The notes: generated by a model not told the origin, from the sequence alone. Shown: positions 51,774 to 61,014, counted from the stretch's first letter. The stretch: DNA of 64,000 nt from Streptomyces flavofungini (GCF_030388665.1 NZ_CP128846.1:5096501-5160500); one strand, 5' to 3'. A program made the numbers and translations.

Positions 51774-53447
51774 ATGGAGACCGAGTCGGAGCCGTACGTC
51801 CGTCTTGCGACCCTGCGGCAGCTGCATCAGGTGGTTGCGGACCTCAATACGGCCCGTAGCCTCGCGGACACGCTGCAGACCGTCGCCGACGGCGTGGTCA
51901 ACGGCCTTGGCTATGAACTGGCGTGCGTCAATCTCGTACGCCCGGACGGCGATCTCGTCGTCGCCGCGTTCGCGGGCAACCCGGCCGCAGAGGCCCTGAT
52001 CACCGGCCGCGTCGGCTCCCGGGAGTCCTGGGAGCGCCGCCTGACCATGGGCGAGGCCTGGGGGGCGCTGCGCTTCATTCCGTACACGGAGGGCTGGGTC
52101 CTCGACGAGGACGACGTGCCGCAGTGGTACACCGAAGGCCCCGAGCCCCGCTTCGAGGACGAGTGGCACCCCTCCGACCGCCTGTTCGCGCCGATGTACG
52201 CGACGGGGTCGTCGGGCGGCGAGCTGATCGGTGTGATCTCCGTGGACCGCCCGCGCAACGGGCGGCGCCCGGGCGCGTGGGGGCGCGAGGCGCTCCAGAT
52301 GTACGCCTTCCAGGCCGCCATCGCCATCAGCAACGCCCGGCTGCGCGCCAACATGCAGCGCGCCCTGGTCCGCCTCGAGCGCGAGCAGCAGGCGCTGCGG
52401 GCCAGCGAGGAGAGCTTCCGGCAGGCCTTCGAGTACGCGCCGAGCGGCATGGCGATCGCCGAGATGGGCGGGGACCAGCACGGGCGGATCCTGCGCACGA
52501 ACGACGCGCTGTGCCGTCTGCTCGGCCGCCCCGCGTCCGCGATGCGCCGCTACTCCTTCTCCGACCTGGTGCACCCCGAGGACATCGGGACGCTGCTGCG
52601 CACGTCGGCCGAGGGCGGGCGGGCCGAGCTGCGGTTCGCGCGCCGCGACGGGACGTACGTGTGGGTGTCGCTGCGGAACTCGGTGGTCGCGGACGCCGCG
52701 GACGGGCCCAGGTTCCTGCTCACGCACGTCGAGGACATCGAGGAGCGCAAGCGCCGTGAGCTGCAGCTCGCGCACCGCGCCTCGCACGACTCCCTGACCG
52801 GACTGCCGAACTCCGCCGAGCTGCGGGCCCGCCTCAGCGCCCGGCTCTGTCGCAGGCCGCACGCGGGTTCGCCGTCCACGGTGGACTCGTTGGACGCGGC
52901 GTACGACAACAGCGGGCTGTACGCCTCGGGGCACGCCGTCGGGCACGGGCACGGCCCCGGGGGCGCGCACGCGGGGGCGCACGGCGACGGCTATGACCAC
53001 CACGTCCATACCGTCGCCCCGCCCGATGAGAGCGCCCCCGACGACGGCACCAAGGGCCTCGCCGTCCTCTTCTGCGACCTCGACGGCTTCAAGTCGATCA
53101 ACGACCGCTTCGGGCACCACACGGGCGACGCCGTCCTCATCGAGGTCGCCCGCCGGCTGACCAACGGGGTCAGGGACGGGGACACGGTGGCGCGGCTCGG
53201 CGGCGACGAGTTCGTGGTGCTCGCCGACGGGCTCGGCCGGGCCGACGCGCAGGACCTCGCGGTGCGGCTGCGGAACGCGATCATCCCGCCGATCCGGGTG
53301 GATGGGCGCGCGGTGCGCGTCGGCGCCAGCTTCGGCATCGGATGGGCGCATTGCGGGATGTCCGCGGACGAAGTGCTGCACTCCGCCGACCAGCGGATGT
53401 ACGTGGAGAAAAGGTCGCGGGCCAAGCAGCACCGGCGGGCCGGGTGA
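51774..53447 (+). CDS. cdgB: diguanylate cyclase CdgB (GAF-PAS-GGDEF)
   Basis: 557 residues. GAF domain about 10-185 (LRQLHQVVADLNTARSLADT, GELIGVISVDRPRNGRRPGA), a coiled linker, a PAS domain about 215-325 (FRQAFEYAPSGMAIAEMGGD), and a GGDEF domain from about 345. The active-site sequence is RLGGDEFVVLADG, with VLFCDLDGFKSINDRFGHHT before it. The GGDEF domain is interrupted by a His/Gly-rich insertion (GHAVGHGHGPGGAHAGAHGD). No EAL domain, so it makes rather than breaks c-di-GMP. In S. coelicolor CdgB delays development and is a BldD target. ATG 51774 was chosen; the leader frame to 51357 is untranslated repeat. Confidence 0.92.
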   Translation: METESEPYVRLATLRQLHQVVADLNTARSLADTLQTVADGVVNGLGYELACVNLVRPDGDLVVAAFAGNPAAEALITGRVGSRESWERRLTMGEAWGALRFIPYTEGWVLDEDDVPQWYTEGPEPRFEDEWHPSDRLFAPMYATGSSGGELIGVISVDRPRNGRRPGAWGREALQMYAFQAAIAISNARLRANMQRALVRLEREQQALRASEESFRQAFEYAPSGMAIAEMGGDQHGRILRTNDALCRLLGRPASAMRRYSFSDLVHPEDIGTLLRTSAEGGRAELRFARRDGTYVWVSLRNSVVADAADGPRFLLTHVEDIEERKRRELQLAHRASHDSLTGLPNSAELRARLSARLCRRPHAGSPSTVDSLDAAYDNSGLYASGHAVGHGHGPGGAHAGAHGDGYDHHVHTVAPPDESAPDDGTKGLAVLFCDLDGFKSINDRFGHHTGDAVLIEVARRLTNGVRDGDTVARLGGDEFVVLADGLGRADAQDLAVRLRNAIIPPIRVDGRAVRVGASFGIGWAHCGMSADEVLHSADQRMYVEKRSRAKQHRRAG

Positions 53448-53699
53448 GCGTGCGCGTACGCGCGCGCGCCGACAGTGCGCCGTGCGCGCGGTAGGGGTGT
53501 GAACTCCCGTACGCGGTAACGGATGCGGGGCGCGGGGTGCTCTGGCGCGGGCGCCCCGGCGGGGGCGGGCGCACGTGTTCCGGCCGATGTCCCCGCCCGT
53601 GTCCCCACCTGTGTCCTGGAAGAAGTCAACGTCAACTCGGGCGGTCACCCGGAGCGGGTAGGCTCGCCCGCATCCGCGATGCGAGGGAGTGACCTGCGA

Positions 53700-54746
53700 A
53701 TGACGCCCGGCAATAACGGCGAGCACACGCCGCGCGCGCCAGAGGGCGATGACGACCCGTTCGGCTACCTGTACGCAGACGGCCAGGCGGCCGGTGCGAC
53801 ACCGCCCTCGGGCGGCGGGTACGGCTACCCGGGGCCGCGGTCCTCGTACAACCACGTACGCGCGGTCGGAGAGCGCCAGTACGGGCAGCAGGCCCAGGGC
53901 CAGCAGCCCGCCTACGGCCAGGCCCCGGCGTACGGCCAGCAGCCCGCGTACGGTCAGCAGCCCGGGCAGGCTCCGCAGCAGGCCTACGGGCAGCCCAACG
54001 CCCACTACGCGGCGCCCGAGGCGCAGGCCGGCGTCACCGCGCCCATGCGGCAGGCCGGCGGGCCCGGGGCGCCCGGCTCGCACGCCCCCGCCGGTGGCGG
54101 GGGGCGTGGGCGCGGGCCCAACACCAAGGGGCTGCTGATCGGCGCGATCGCCGTCGTCGCCGTCGTGGCGATCGGCATCGGCGCCGCGATGGTCTTCGGC
54201 GGGGGTGACGACGACGGCGGTAGCGACGACGCGAAGAAGCCGGGGTCGAAGGTCAGCCAGTCCGAGACCGAGGCGCCGAGCCCCTCCGCGTCCAAGGAGG
54301 ACAAGGACGACGTCGAGCTGCCCAAGTCCGACGCCAAGGCCCTGAAGTTGGAGGGCGGCACGACCACCGCGTCCGACATCGAGGGCGCGCAGTCCGCGGG
54401 CGGCGTGTACGTCGCCGGGCTCAACAAGCCCGGCGCGCAGGTCACGTGGACCGTCGACGGGATTCCCAAGAGCGGGCCCTACACCGTCTTCGTGGGGTAC
54501 TCCGTGCCCGGCAAGGCCGCCGAGACCACCCTCGGGATCAACGGGACGGCCTCCGGGCGGAAGCTCAACATGGACAACTTCACCGGGGCGAAGGAAGGGG
54601 CCTGGGACAAGGGGTGGACGAAGACGTTCGCCTTCGTCCAGCTCAACAAGGGCACCAACACGGTGACCGTGTCCTGCCAGGCGGGGGACAAGTGTGACGC
54701 CGTGCTGGACCGGGTGTGGTTGAAGGCGGGGCACGTCAAGGAGTAA
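53700..54746 (+). CDS. membrane-anchored carbohydrate-binding-module-like protein
   Basis: 348 residues from the ATG at 53700 (GAGGGAG upstream). Cytoplasmic N-terminal 140 residues are rich in Q, Y, A and G with a repeat QQPAYGQ / QAPAYGQ. One transmembrane helix (GLLIGAIAVVAVVAIGIGAA) leads to an acidic linker and an extracellular beta-sandwich (LKLEGGTTTASDIEGAQSAG, YTVFVGYSVPGKAAETTLGI, FAFVQLNKGTNTVTVSCQAG), resembling CBM35-type modules. Probably binds cell-surface or environmental glycans; no catalytic domain. Its last 18 bp are repeated just after the stop. Confidence 0.72.
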   Translation: MTPGNNGEHTPRAPEGDDDPFGYLYADGQAAGATPPSGGGYGYPGPRSSYNHVRAVGERQYGQQAQGQQPAYGQAPAYGQQPAYGQQPGQAPQQAYGQPNAHYAAPEAQAGVTAPMRQAGGPGAPGSHAPAGGGGRGRGPNTKGLLIGAIAVVAVVAIGIGAAMVFGGGDDDGGSDDAKKPGSKVSQSETEAPSPSASKEDKDDVELPKSDAKALKLEGGTTTASDIEGAQSAGGVYVAGLNKPGAQVTWTVDGIPKSGPYTVFVGYSVPGKAAETTLGINGTASGRKLNMDNFTGAKEGAWDKGWTKTFAFVQLNKGTNTVTVSCQAGDKCDAVLDRVWLKAGHVKE

Positions 54747-54921
54747 AGGAGTAGCGGGGCACGTCAAGGAGGAGGGCCCTGCGGGGCTTTCCCCAGTCCC
54801 ACCCCTTCCCGGAACCGGGGCTCCGCCCCCGGGGCCCCGTATCGGCCTGAACGGCCTCTTCCGCTAACGCCGGACGGGCAGCGCAGGACGGGCAGCGCAG
54901 GACGGGCAACGCCGGGCGGGC

Positions 54922-55767
54922 TCAGACAAGCCGCAAGAAGGACTCCACCACCCCGGCCATCGCCTCGCGGGCCGGGGTCAGGTACTTCCGGGGGTCGACC
55001 ACGTCCGGGTCCGCCGCCAGATGGCCGCGTACCTCGCCGGTGAACGCCGCGTTCAGGGCGGTCCCCACATTGATCTTCGTCATGCCCGACGCGAGGGCGG
55101 CGCGGATCTCCGTGTCGGGTACGCCGCTCGATCCGTGCAGGACCAGGGGGACGGGGACGGCGTCCCGCAGGGAGCGGATGAGGGCGTGGTCCAGGACCGC
55201 GGTGCGCTGCGTCATGGCGTGGCTGGAGCCGACGGCCACGGCGAGGGCGTCGACGCCGGTGGCGGTGACGTAGGCGGCCGCTTCGGTGGGGTCCGTGCGG
55301 GCGCCGGGGGAGTGGGCGTCCAGGGGGGCCGCGCCGTCCTTGCCGCCGACCTCGCCGAGTTCCGCCTCGATCCAGATGCCGTGTTCGTGCGCCCAGCGGG
55401 CGGCGTCGGCGGTCGCCTCGACGTTGGCGGCGTGGCTCAGCTTCGAGGCGTCGAACATCACCGAGCTGAAGCCCCCGGCGTGGGCGGCGCGCAGCAGGGC
55501 GGTGTCGGTGACGTGGTCCAGGTGGAGGGAGAGCGGTGCCGAGGAGGCGTGGGCGACCTCGGCGGTCGCGGCGGCGATGGCGGACAGGTCGCCGCCGCGG
55601 AACTTGATCGCGTTCTCGGACAGCTGCAGGATCGCCGCGGTGCCCGCACGCTCCGCGCCGAGCGCGATGGCTTCCGCGTGTTCGAGGGTGATGACGTTGA
55701 AGGCGGCGACGCCCCGGCCGTCCGCGACGGCGTGGGCGACGAGTTCGCCGGTGGTGCTGAGCGGCAT
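54922..55767 (-). CDS. class II ketose-bisphosphate aldolase
   Basis: 281 residues, zinc-dependent aldolase of the fructose-/tagatose-bisphosphate group. Zinc ligands in LSLHLDHVTDTA and GSSHAMTQRT and VLHGSSGVPDTE; phosphate loop GMTKINVGTALNAAF. Tagatose and fructose substrates cannot be separated by eye. ATG at 55767 has GGGGGA nine bases upstream. It lies downstream of the PfkB-type kinase gene (171-bp gap), consistent with consecutive kinase-aldolase steps on a phosphorylated hexose. Confidence 0.85.
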   Translation of the reverse strand: MPLSTTGELVAHAVADGRGVAAFNVITLEHAEAIALGAERAGTAAILQLSENAIKFRGGDLSAIAAATAEVAHASSAPLSLHLDHVTDTALLRAAHAGGFSSVMFDASKLSHAANVEATADAARWAHEHGIWIEAELGEVGGKDGAAPLDAHSPGARTDPTEAAAYVTATGVDALAVAVGSSHAMTQRTAVLDHALIRSLRDAVPVPLVLHGSSGVPDTEIRAALASGMTKINVGTALNAAFTGEVRGHLAADPDVVDPRKYLTPAREAMAGVVESFLRLV

Positions 55768-55938
55768 GCTGACCGATCCCCCTTCGTGGGCCGGTGGCGG
55801 CCCGTCGTGCTGGTTGCGTCCAAGCCTCGAACCGGTCGCGCCCATGCCTCGAACCGGTCGCGTCCATGCCTCGAAGCGCTGCCACGGCCTCCTCAGCGGC
55901 TCCTCGGCGGCTCCTCAGCGCCTCACGACCATCCGCGT

Positions 55939-56874
55939 TCAGCCCGCCGGTGGCTTGCCCGTCACCGCGACCTTCGCCAGCACGTCCTCGTACACCGTCG
56001 CGTCGAACTCGCCGGCCACGGGCGCCGCGACCGTGGCCGCCGACAGGGCCACCGCGCGGGCCAGGCGGTCCGGCCACGGCAGGTGCCGGACGAGGCCGGA
56101 GAGCAGGCCCGCGACGGCCGAGTCGCCCGCGCCGGTGGGGTTGCCGCGGACCGGGCCGGGGGGCTTGGCGCGCCAGGTGCCCTCGGGGGTGAGGGCGAGG
56201 AGGCCTTCGGGGCCGAGGGAGGCGACGACGGCGTGGGCGCCGCGGCGGCGGGCGTCGCGGGTGGCCTGGGACGGCTCGTGGGCGCCGGTGAGTTCGGCGA
56301 GTTCGTCGGCGTTGGGCTTGACGATGTCGGGGCGGGCGGCGACGCCGCGGCGCAGTGGTTCGCCGCTGGTGTCGAGGAGTACGGGGACGGAGGCGGCGCG
56401 CGCGGCGCGTATGAGGAGGGCGTACGCGCCCACCGGGACGCCGGGCGGGAGGCTGCCGCAGAGGGCCACGGCGCTCACGTCGTCGCCGGTCAGCAACTCC
56501 TCGTAGGAGGTGAGGAATCCGGCCCACTCGGTGGGCGTCACGGTCGGGCCCGGCTCGTTGAGCTGTGTGGTGTCGCCGGTGCGGGCGTCGACGACGGCCA
56601 GGGTGCGGCGGGTGGCGCCGGCGACGGGGCGCAGGCCGTCGCGGACGCCGGGGACGCGGGCGAGGTGGTCGCGCAGGGTGCGGCCGGTGTCGCCGCCCGC
56701 GAAGCCGGTCACCGTCACGTCGTGGCCGAGGGCGGCGAGGACGCGGGCGACGTTCAGGCCCTTGCCGCCCGCGCGTTCGGTGACGTCGGTGACGCGGTGC
56801 GAGGTGTGCGGGGTGAGGGAGGGCACTTGGTACGTGATGTCCAGGGCGGCGTTCAGCGTGACCGTGACGATCAC
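55939..56874 (-). CDS. PfkB-family hexose kinase (1-phosphofructokinase / tagatose-6-P kinase type)
   Basis: 311 residues; GTG start with GGGGGTGA upstream. MIVTVTLNAALDITYQV and ERAGGKGLNVARVLAALGH are PfkB signature 1, and GNPTGAGDSAVAGLLSGLV is signature 2 with the catalytic Asp. LCGSLPPGVPVGAYA and KPNADELAELTG are family-typical. Makes a sugar bisphosphate for the neighbouring aldolase. Upstream is the nagA terminator (56943-56981), so it starts a separate transcript from nagKA. Confidence 0.88.
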   Translation of the reverse strand: MIVTVTLNAALDITYQVPSLTPHTSHRVTDVTERAGGKGLNVARVLAALGHDVTVTGFAGGDTGRTLRDHLARVPGVRDGLRPVAGATRRTLAVVDARTGDTTQLNEPGPTVTPTEWAGFLTSYEELLTGDDVSAVALCGSLPPGVPVGAYALLIRAARAASVPVLLDTSGEPLRRGVAARPDIVKPNADELAELTGAHEPSQATRDARRRGAHAVVASLGPEGLLALTPEGTWRAKPPGPVRGNPTGAGDSAVAGLLSGLVRHLPWPDRLARAVALSAATVAAPVAGEFDATVYEDVLAKVAVTGKPPAG

Positions 56875-56942
56875 TGCTTCACCCCCGGGACCACGGATGC
56901 GCGTGCTGTGCGCGTGTGCGGCTTGCGGGCTCTGATCATGCC

Positions 56943-56981
56943 AAAAAGAAGGCGGTTGGCCCAGACTTCGGACCAACCGCC
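56943..56981 (-). terminator. rho-independent terminator of nagKA
   Basis: On the minus strand GGCGGTTGG / CCAACCGCC pairs and is followed by TTCTTTTTGG, a rare T-run for Streptomyces. Ends 17 bp after the nagA stop. Confidence 0.85.
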
Positions 56982-56997
56982 GCTGTTATGAGGTGAA

Positions 56998-58137
56998 TTA
57001 CGGCTCGATGACCCACTCGCCCTTGCGCAGTACGCCCTTGAGGTCGAACTCGGCGTCCAGGACCACGATGTCCGCGTCCTTGCCGGGCTCCAGGGAGCCG
57101 ATGCGGTCGTACATGCCGAGGAGCTTGGCGGGGTTCGCGGAGATCGCGGCGACGACGTCCTCGACGGGCAGCCCGTCGACGGTCACCGACCGCTTGAACG
57201 CGCGGTCCAGGGTCAGCGTGGACCCGGCGATGGAGCCGCCCTCGGCGAGCCGGGCGACGCCGTCCTTCACCTCGACCTCCAGCGGGCCCAGGTGGTAGGT
57301 GCCGTCGCCGAAGCCCGCCGCGTCCATCGCGTCCGTGATCAGGGCGACGCGGTCGGCGCCCGCGTGGTGGAAGGCCAGCTCGAAGGAGGCCGGGTGCAGA
57401 TGCGTGCCGTCGTTGATCAGCTCGACGGTGATCCGCTCGTCCTCCAGGAGGGCGGCGATGGGGCCGGGGGCGCGGTGGCCGAGGCCGGGCATGGCGTTGT
57501 AGAGGTGCGTGGCGACGGTGGCGCCGGCGTCGATGGCGGCCTTCGTCTGCTCGTACGTGGCGTCGGTGTGGCCGATCGCCGCGATCACGCCGTGCTCGGC
57601 GAGCAGGCGTACGGAGTCGAGGCCGCCCGGCAGCTCGGTGGCGAGGGTGACCATGCGGGCCTGGCCGCGGGCCGCGTCGATGAGCTTGCGGACATCCGCC
57701 GGGTCCGGGTCGCGCAGCAGGGCCTCGCTGTGGGCGCCCTTGCGGCACGGCGAGATGAACGGGCCCTCGAAGTGGACGCCCGCGATGTCGCCCTGCTCGG
57801 CCAGTTCGGAGAGCAGGCCCGCGCGCTGCGCCAGGACGTCCATCTCGCCGGTGACCGTCGAGGCCACGGTGGTGGTGGTCCCGTGCAGGCGGTGGGTGTG
57901 GACGCCGTGCAGGATGTCCTCGGCGGTGCCGCTGGTGAAGGACGCGCCGCCGCCGCCGTGGTTGTGGATGTCGACGAAGCCGGGGACCAGCCAGTGGCCG
58001 GTCAGGTCGATCGTCTCGGCGTTCGCGGGCGGGCTCCCCGTGATGCGGCCGTCGTCCGACACGAGCACGCGGCCGCCCGGGACGATCCCGGTGGGCAGTA
58101 CCACCTGGGCACCGGCGAGCACCTTGCTAGTGGCCAT
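56998..58137 (-). CDS. nagA: N-acetylglucosamine-6-phosphate deacetylase
   Basis: 379-residue amidohydrolase that makes glucosamine-6-phosphate, the DasR effector, from GlcNAc-6-phosphate. Motifs: LVPGFVDIHNHGGGGASFTS, VHFEGPFISPCRKGAH (metal Glu), AAIGHTDATYEQ, ATHLYNAMPGLGHRAPG and ALITDAMDAAGFGDG (catalytic Asp). ATG at 58137, 7 bp after nagK, same operon. Confidence 0.94.
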   Translation of the reverse strand: MATSKVLAGAQVVLPTGIVPGGRVLVSDDGRITGSPPANAETIDLTGHWLVPGFVDIHNHGGGGASFTSGTAEDILHGVHTHRLHGTTTTVASTVTGEMDVLAQRAGLLSELAEQGDIAGVHFEGPFISPCRKGAHSEALLRDPDPADVRKLIDAARGQARMVTLATELPGGLDSVRLLAEHGVIAAIGHTDATYEQTKAAIDAGATVATHLYNAMPGLGHRAPGPIAALLEDERITVELINDGTHLHPASFELAFHHAGADRVALITDAMDAAGFGDGTYHLGPLEVEVKDGVARLAEGGSIAGSTLTLDRAFKRSVTVDGLPVEDVVAAISANPAKLLGMYDRIGSLEPGKDADIVVLDAEFDLKGVLRKGEWVIEP

Positions 58138-58144
58138 CTGGTGG

Positions 58145-59230
58145 TTACCTCCGGGGGGTCGGGGTCGCGGGGTTGGTGGGGGCGGCTTCGGCCGTGGCGT
58201 CGGCTGTGACATCGGTCGTCGCGTCGGCTGTGGCGCCGGTCGTGGCGCCGGTCGTGGGTCGTGCGGTGGGGGCGGCCGGAGTGGCCGGGGCGGCCGGGGT
58301 CTGCTCGGTGGCTTCGAGCAGGTCCCACGCGAGCAGGCCCGCGCCCAGGCAGCCCGCCGCGTCACCGAGCGCCGCCGGAACGATCTCCGGCAGCGTCTGG
58401 AACTCGACCACGCGGGCGGCGACGGCCGCGCGCAGCGGTGTGAACAAGGTTTCCCCGGCCTCCGCGAGGCCGCCACCGATGATCAGGGTGTGCGGGTCCA
58501 GGAGGGTGAGGGCCGTGAGCAGGCCGTCGGCGAGGGCCTGGACCGCGTCGTGCCAGACGGCGAGGGCGCGGGGGTCGCCGGAGCGGACCGCCTTCGCGCA
58601 GTCCGCCGCGTCGGCCGCCGGGTCGCCGCTGGCCTCCGCCCAGGCCTTGCTCACCGCGGACGCGGACGCGAGGCGCTCCAGGCAGCCGCGCTGGCCGCAG
58701 CCGCACGGGGGACCGCCGGGGCGTACGACGATGTGGCCGATCTCGCCCGCGGAGCCGTGGGCGCCGGGCTCGATGGTGCCGTTGATGCCGATGGCGCCGG
58801 CGATGCCGGTGCCCAGGGGGACGAAGAGGAAGCGGTCGGCGCCTTTGCCCGCGCCGAGTCGGCCCTCGGCGAGGCCGCCCGTGCGGACGTCGTGGCCGAG
58901 CGCAACGGGGATGCCTTCCAGGCGGGCGCTCAGGAGGTCGCGCAGCGGTACGTCGGACCAGCCGAGGTTGGCCGCGTACACCGCGATGCCGTGGTCGGCG
59001 TCCACGATGCCGGGTACGGCCACGCCGGCCGCTGCCGCCGGTTCGCCCAGGTGCGCCACGCCGTGGGCCCTCAGGTCGGCCGCGAACTCGACGATCGACT
59101 CGACCACGGCGTCCGGGCCGCGGTCGCGGCCGGTCGGGCGGCGGGCCTCGTGCAGCAGCGTGCCGTCCGCCCCGACCAGGGCGGCCTTCATTCCTGTGCC
59201 GCCCACGTCCAGGGCGATGACATGTCTCAC
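58145..59230 (-). CDS. nagK: ROK-family N-acetylglucosamine kinase
   Basis: 361 residues. The ATP phosphate loop is IALDVGGTGMKAALVGADGT. The ROK catalytic region AVALGHDVRTGGLAEGRLGA and GIAGAIGINGTIEPGAHGSA carry His/Asp, and the zinc motif is CGCGQRGCLERLASASA. An alanine/threonine-rich C-terminal tail of about 45 residues (TTGATTGATADATTDVTADA) is not part of the fold. The pair nagK-nagA corresponds to SCO4285-SCO4284 of S. coelicolor, where NagK phosphorylates GlcNAc. A dre-like site lies upstream. Confidence 0.88.
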   Translation of the reverse strand: MRHVIALDVGGTGMKAALVGADGTLLHEARRPTGRDRGPDAVVESIVEFAADLRAHGVAHLGEPAAAAGVAVPGIVDADHGIAVYAANLGWSDVPLRDLLSARLEGIPVALGHDVRTGGLAEGRLGAGKGADRFLFVPLGTGIAGAIGINGTIEPGAHGSAGEIGHIVVRPGGPPCGCGQRGCLERLASASAVSKAWAEASGDPAADAADCAKAVRSGDPRALAVWHDAVQALADGLLTALTLLDPHTLIIGGGLAEAGETLFTPLRAAVAARVVEFQTLPEIVPAALGDAAGCLGAGLLAWDLLEATEQTPAAPATPAAPTARPTTGATTGATADATTDVTADATAEAAPTNPATPTPRR

Positions 59231-59257
59231 GGGGACAGTGTCGCGTGTGACCCCGCG

Positions 59258-59273
59258 AGAGGTCTAGTCCACC
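59258..59273. promoter_or_regulatory. dre-like DasR site upstream of nagKA
   Basis: AGAGGTCTAGTCCACC, 12 of 16 matches to ACTGGTCTAGACCACT, 28 bp before the nagK start. It has the same core GGTCTAGTCCAC as the site before msiK. Confidence 0.7.
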
Positions 59274-59582
59274 TGCGTGGCGTCCGGCCTTCGCGGGGCG
59301 CCCCAGCCCCGCCCCTTCTCCGATCCCGGGGCTCCGCCCCCCCAAGCTGCTCAGGGAACAGGGGCCCCCACGACGGGCTGGAAGGTGCCGAGGGCAGGAC
59401 TGATCGCGGTCCGGGCAGGGCTGATGGTGGTCCGGGCAGGGAGTGCGGACGCCCCTGGTCGAAGTGATTGCTGGGGCGGGTGCATGGGAGAGAGCCCGTC
59501 CGGCGTTTGAGGACGAGGCGCGGAGCGCCGAATCGGGGGCGGCCCCTGCGGGGCTGACGGCGCCGGGCTGTCGCTCGGCCGA

Positions 59583-59640
59583 CGCCGCCGTGGGGCAATG
59601 ATGCTGCTGTGGGGCAATGACGCCGCCGTGGGGGCAATAT
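59583..59640. repeat. 20-bp tandem repeat GCCGCCGTGGGGCAATGA, three units
   Basis: Units GCCGCCGTGGGGCAATGA(T/C) occur three times with minor variation, upstream of the sugar-binding protein gene. In the 512-bp interval 59231-59742 there is otherwise only the two dre-like sites and GC-rich filler, with no gene. Confidence 0.65.
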
Positions 59641-59668
59641 GGCAAGGCCGTTGCAGAAGTGATACTCG

Positions 59669-59684
59669 GGTGGTGTAGACCTTG
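59669..59684. promoter_or_regulatory. dre-like site upstream of the sugar-binding lipoprotein
   Basis: GGTGGTGTAGACCTTG contains TGGTGTAGACC, 10 of 11 identical to TGGTCTAGACC of the DasR consensus (10 of 16 overall). TATATG follows within 4 bases, so it would overlap the promoter. Confidence 0.5.
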
Positions 59685-59742
59685 TATATGGACGCGGGGG
59701 AAACTCGCGGTTCAGTACGTACGACGAGGGTGGGAAACAGCA

Positions 59743-61014
59743 GTGCAGCGGCGCGTGACAGGTCTGACCGCGGCGGTGGCCGCACTGAGCATGACGGCGC
59801 TGCTCGCCGGCTGCGGCGGCGACTCCGGTGACTCCGGTGACGTCACCCTCAAGCTCGTGGCCGCCGACTACGGCGACTCCGCCGCCAACAGCTCCAAGAA
59901 GTACTGGGGCGAGCTGACGAAGAAGTTCGAGGCGGAGCACCCGGGCATCAAGGTCGACGTGACCGTGCACTCCTGGACGGACGTCGACCGCGAGGTCAAG
60001 CAGATGGTGAAGGACGGGAACGCCCCCGACCTCGCCCAGATCGGCGCGTACGCCGACTACGCCGCGCAGAACAAGCTGTACTCCGCCGACGACCTGCTCT
60101 CCATCCCCACCCAGGCCGACTTCCTCGCCCCGCTCGCGAAGGCCGGCGAGGTGAACCGGGTGCAGTACGGCATGCCGTTCGCCGCGTCCACGCGCCTGCT
60201 CTTCTTCAACGAGAAGCTGTTCAAGAGCGCCGGGATCAAGCCGCCGCAGAGCTGGACCCAGCTCCAGGCCGCCGCGCAGAAGCTGAAGGCGCGCGGCGTG
60301 AAGATCCCGTACGCGCTGCCGCTCGGCCCGGAGGAGGCGCAGGCCGAGACGATGCAGTGGCTGCTCAGCGGGGGCGGCGGCTACACCGACAACGTCGACT
60401 CGTACGACATCGACTCCAAGCAGAACGTACAGACCTTCGACTGGCTGAAGAACGAGCTGGTCGGCAAGGGGCTCACCGGCCCGACGCCGCCCGGGAAGCT
60501 GAACCGCGCCGAGGCCTTCGCCGCGTTCACGCGCGGTGACGTCGGCATGCTCAACGGGCACCCCACGCTGATGCAGATGGCCTCGAAGAAGGGCCTGAAG
60601 TACGGCATGGTGCCGATGCCCGGCGTCAACGGCAAGGCCCAGTCCACGATGGGTGTCGCGGACTGGATGATGGCCTTCAAGCAGAACGGCCACCGCAAGG
60701 AGATCGGCGAGTTCCTCAACTTCGTCTACAGCACGAAGAACGTCCTGGACTTCTCCCGCGAGTACGACCTGCTGCCCGTCACGACGTCGGCGTCGCAGGA
60801 GATGTCGGACAACAAGGAAGACTCCGCGAAGCTCGGCCAGTTCCTGGAGGAGCTGCCCGCCTCGCAGCTGTACCCGGTCGGCAAGACGTCCTGGGCGCAG
60901 GTCTCCGTGCAGATCAAGAAGTACATCGGCAGGACCGTCGAGGAGAACGGCGACCCCGAGACCATCCTCGGGCAGATCGAGTCGAAGGCGGCCGCGGAGG
61001 AGAGCGCGCGGTGA
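59743..61014 (+). CDS. orphan sugar ABC transporter solute-binding lipoprotein
   Basis: 423 residues; GTG start (VQRRVTGLTAAVAALSMTAL), lipobox LLAGC near residue 22. Type I/II periplasmic-binding fold of family 1 extracellular solute-binding proteins: KKFEAEHPGIKVDVTVHSWT, PDLAQIGAYADYAAQNKLY, GMPFAASTRLLFFNEKLFKS, VGMLNGHPTLMQMASKKG. No permease genes follow; it would need permeases elsewhere and could use MsiK. The dre-like site and the nagKA neighbourhood favour aminosugar or chito-oligosaccharide binding, but ligand residues cannot be read. Confidence 0.88.
   Translation: MQRRVTGLTAAVAALSMTALLAGCGGDSGDSGDVTLKLVAADYGDSAANSSKKYWGELTKKFEAEHPGIKVDVTVHSWTDVDREVKQMVKDGNAPDLAQIGAYADYAAQNKLYSADDLLSIPTQADFLAPLAKAGEVNRVQYGMPFAASTRLLFFNEKLFKSAGIKPPQSWTQLQAAAQKLKARGVKIPYALPLGPEEAQAETMQWLLSGGGGYTDNVDSYDIDSKQNVQTFDWLKNELVGKGLTGPTPPGKLNRAEAFAAFTRGDVGMLNGHPTLMQMASKKGLKYGMVPMPGVNGKAQSTMGVADWMMAFKQNGHRKEIGEFLNFVYSTKNVLDFSREYDLLPVTTSASQEMSDNKEDSAKLGQFLEELPASQLYPVGKTSWAQVSVQIKKYIGRTVEENGDPETILGQIESKAAAEESAR

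Noticed and set aside
51690..54767. 1025-residue open frame opposite cdgB and the CBM-like gene
   Set aside because: Shadow of two well-supported genes; no recognisable domain.
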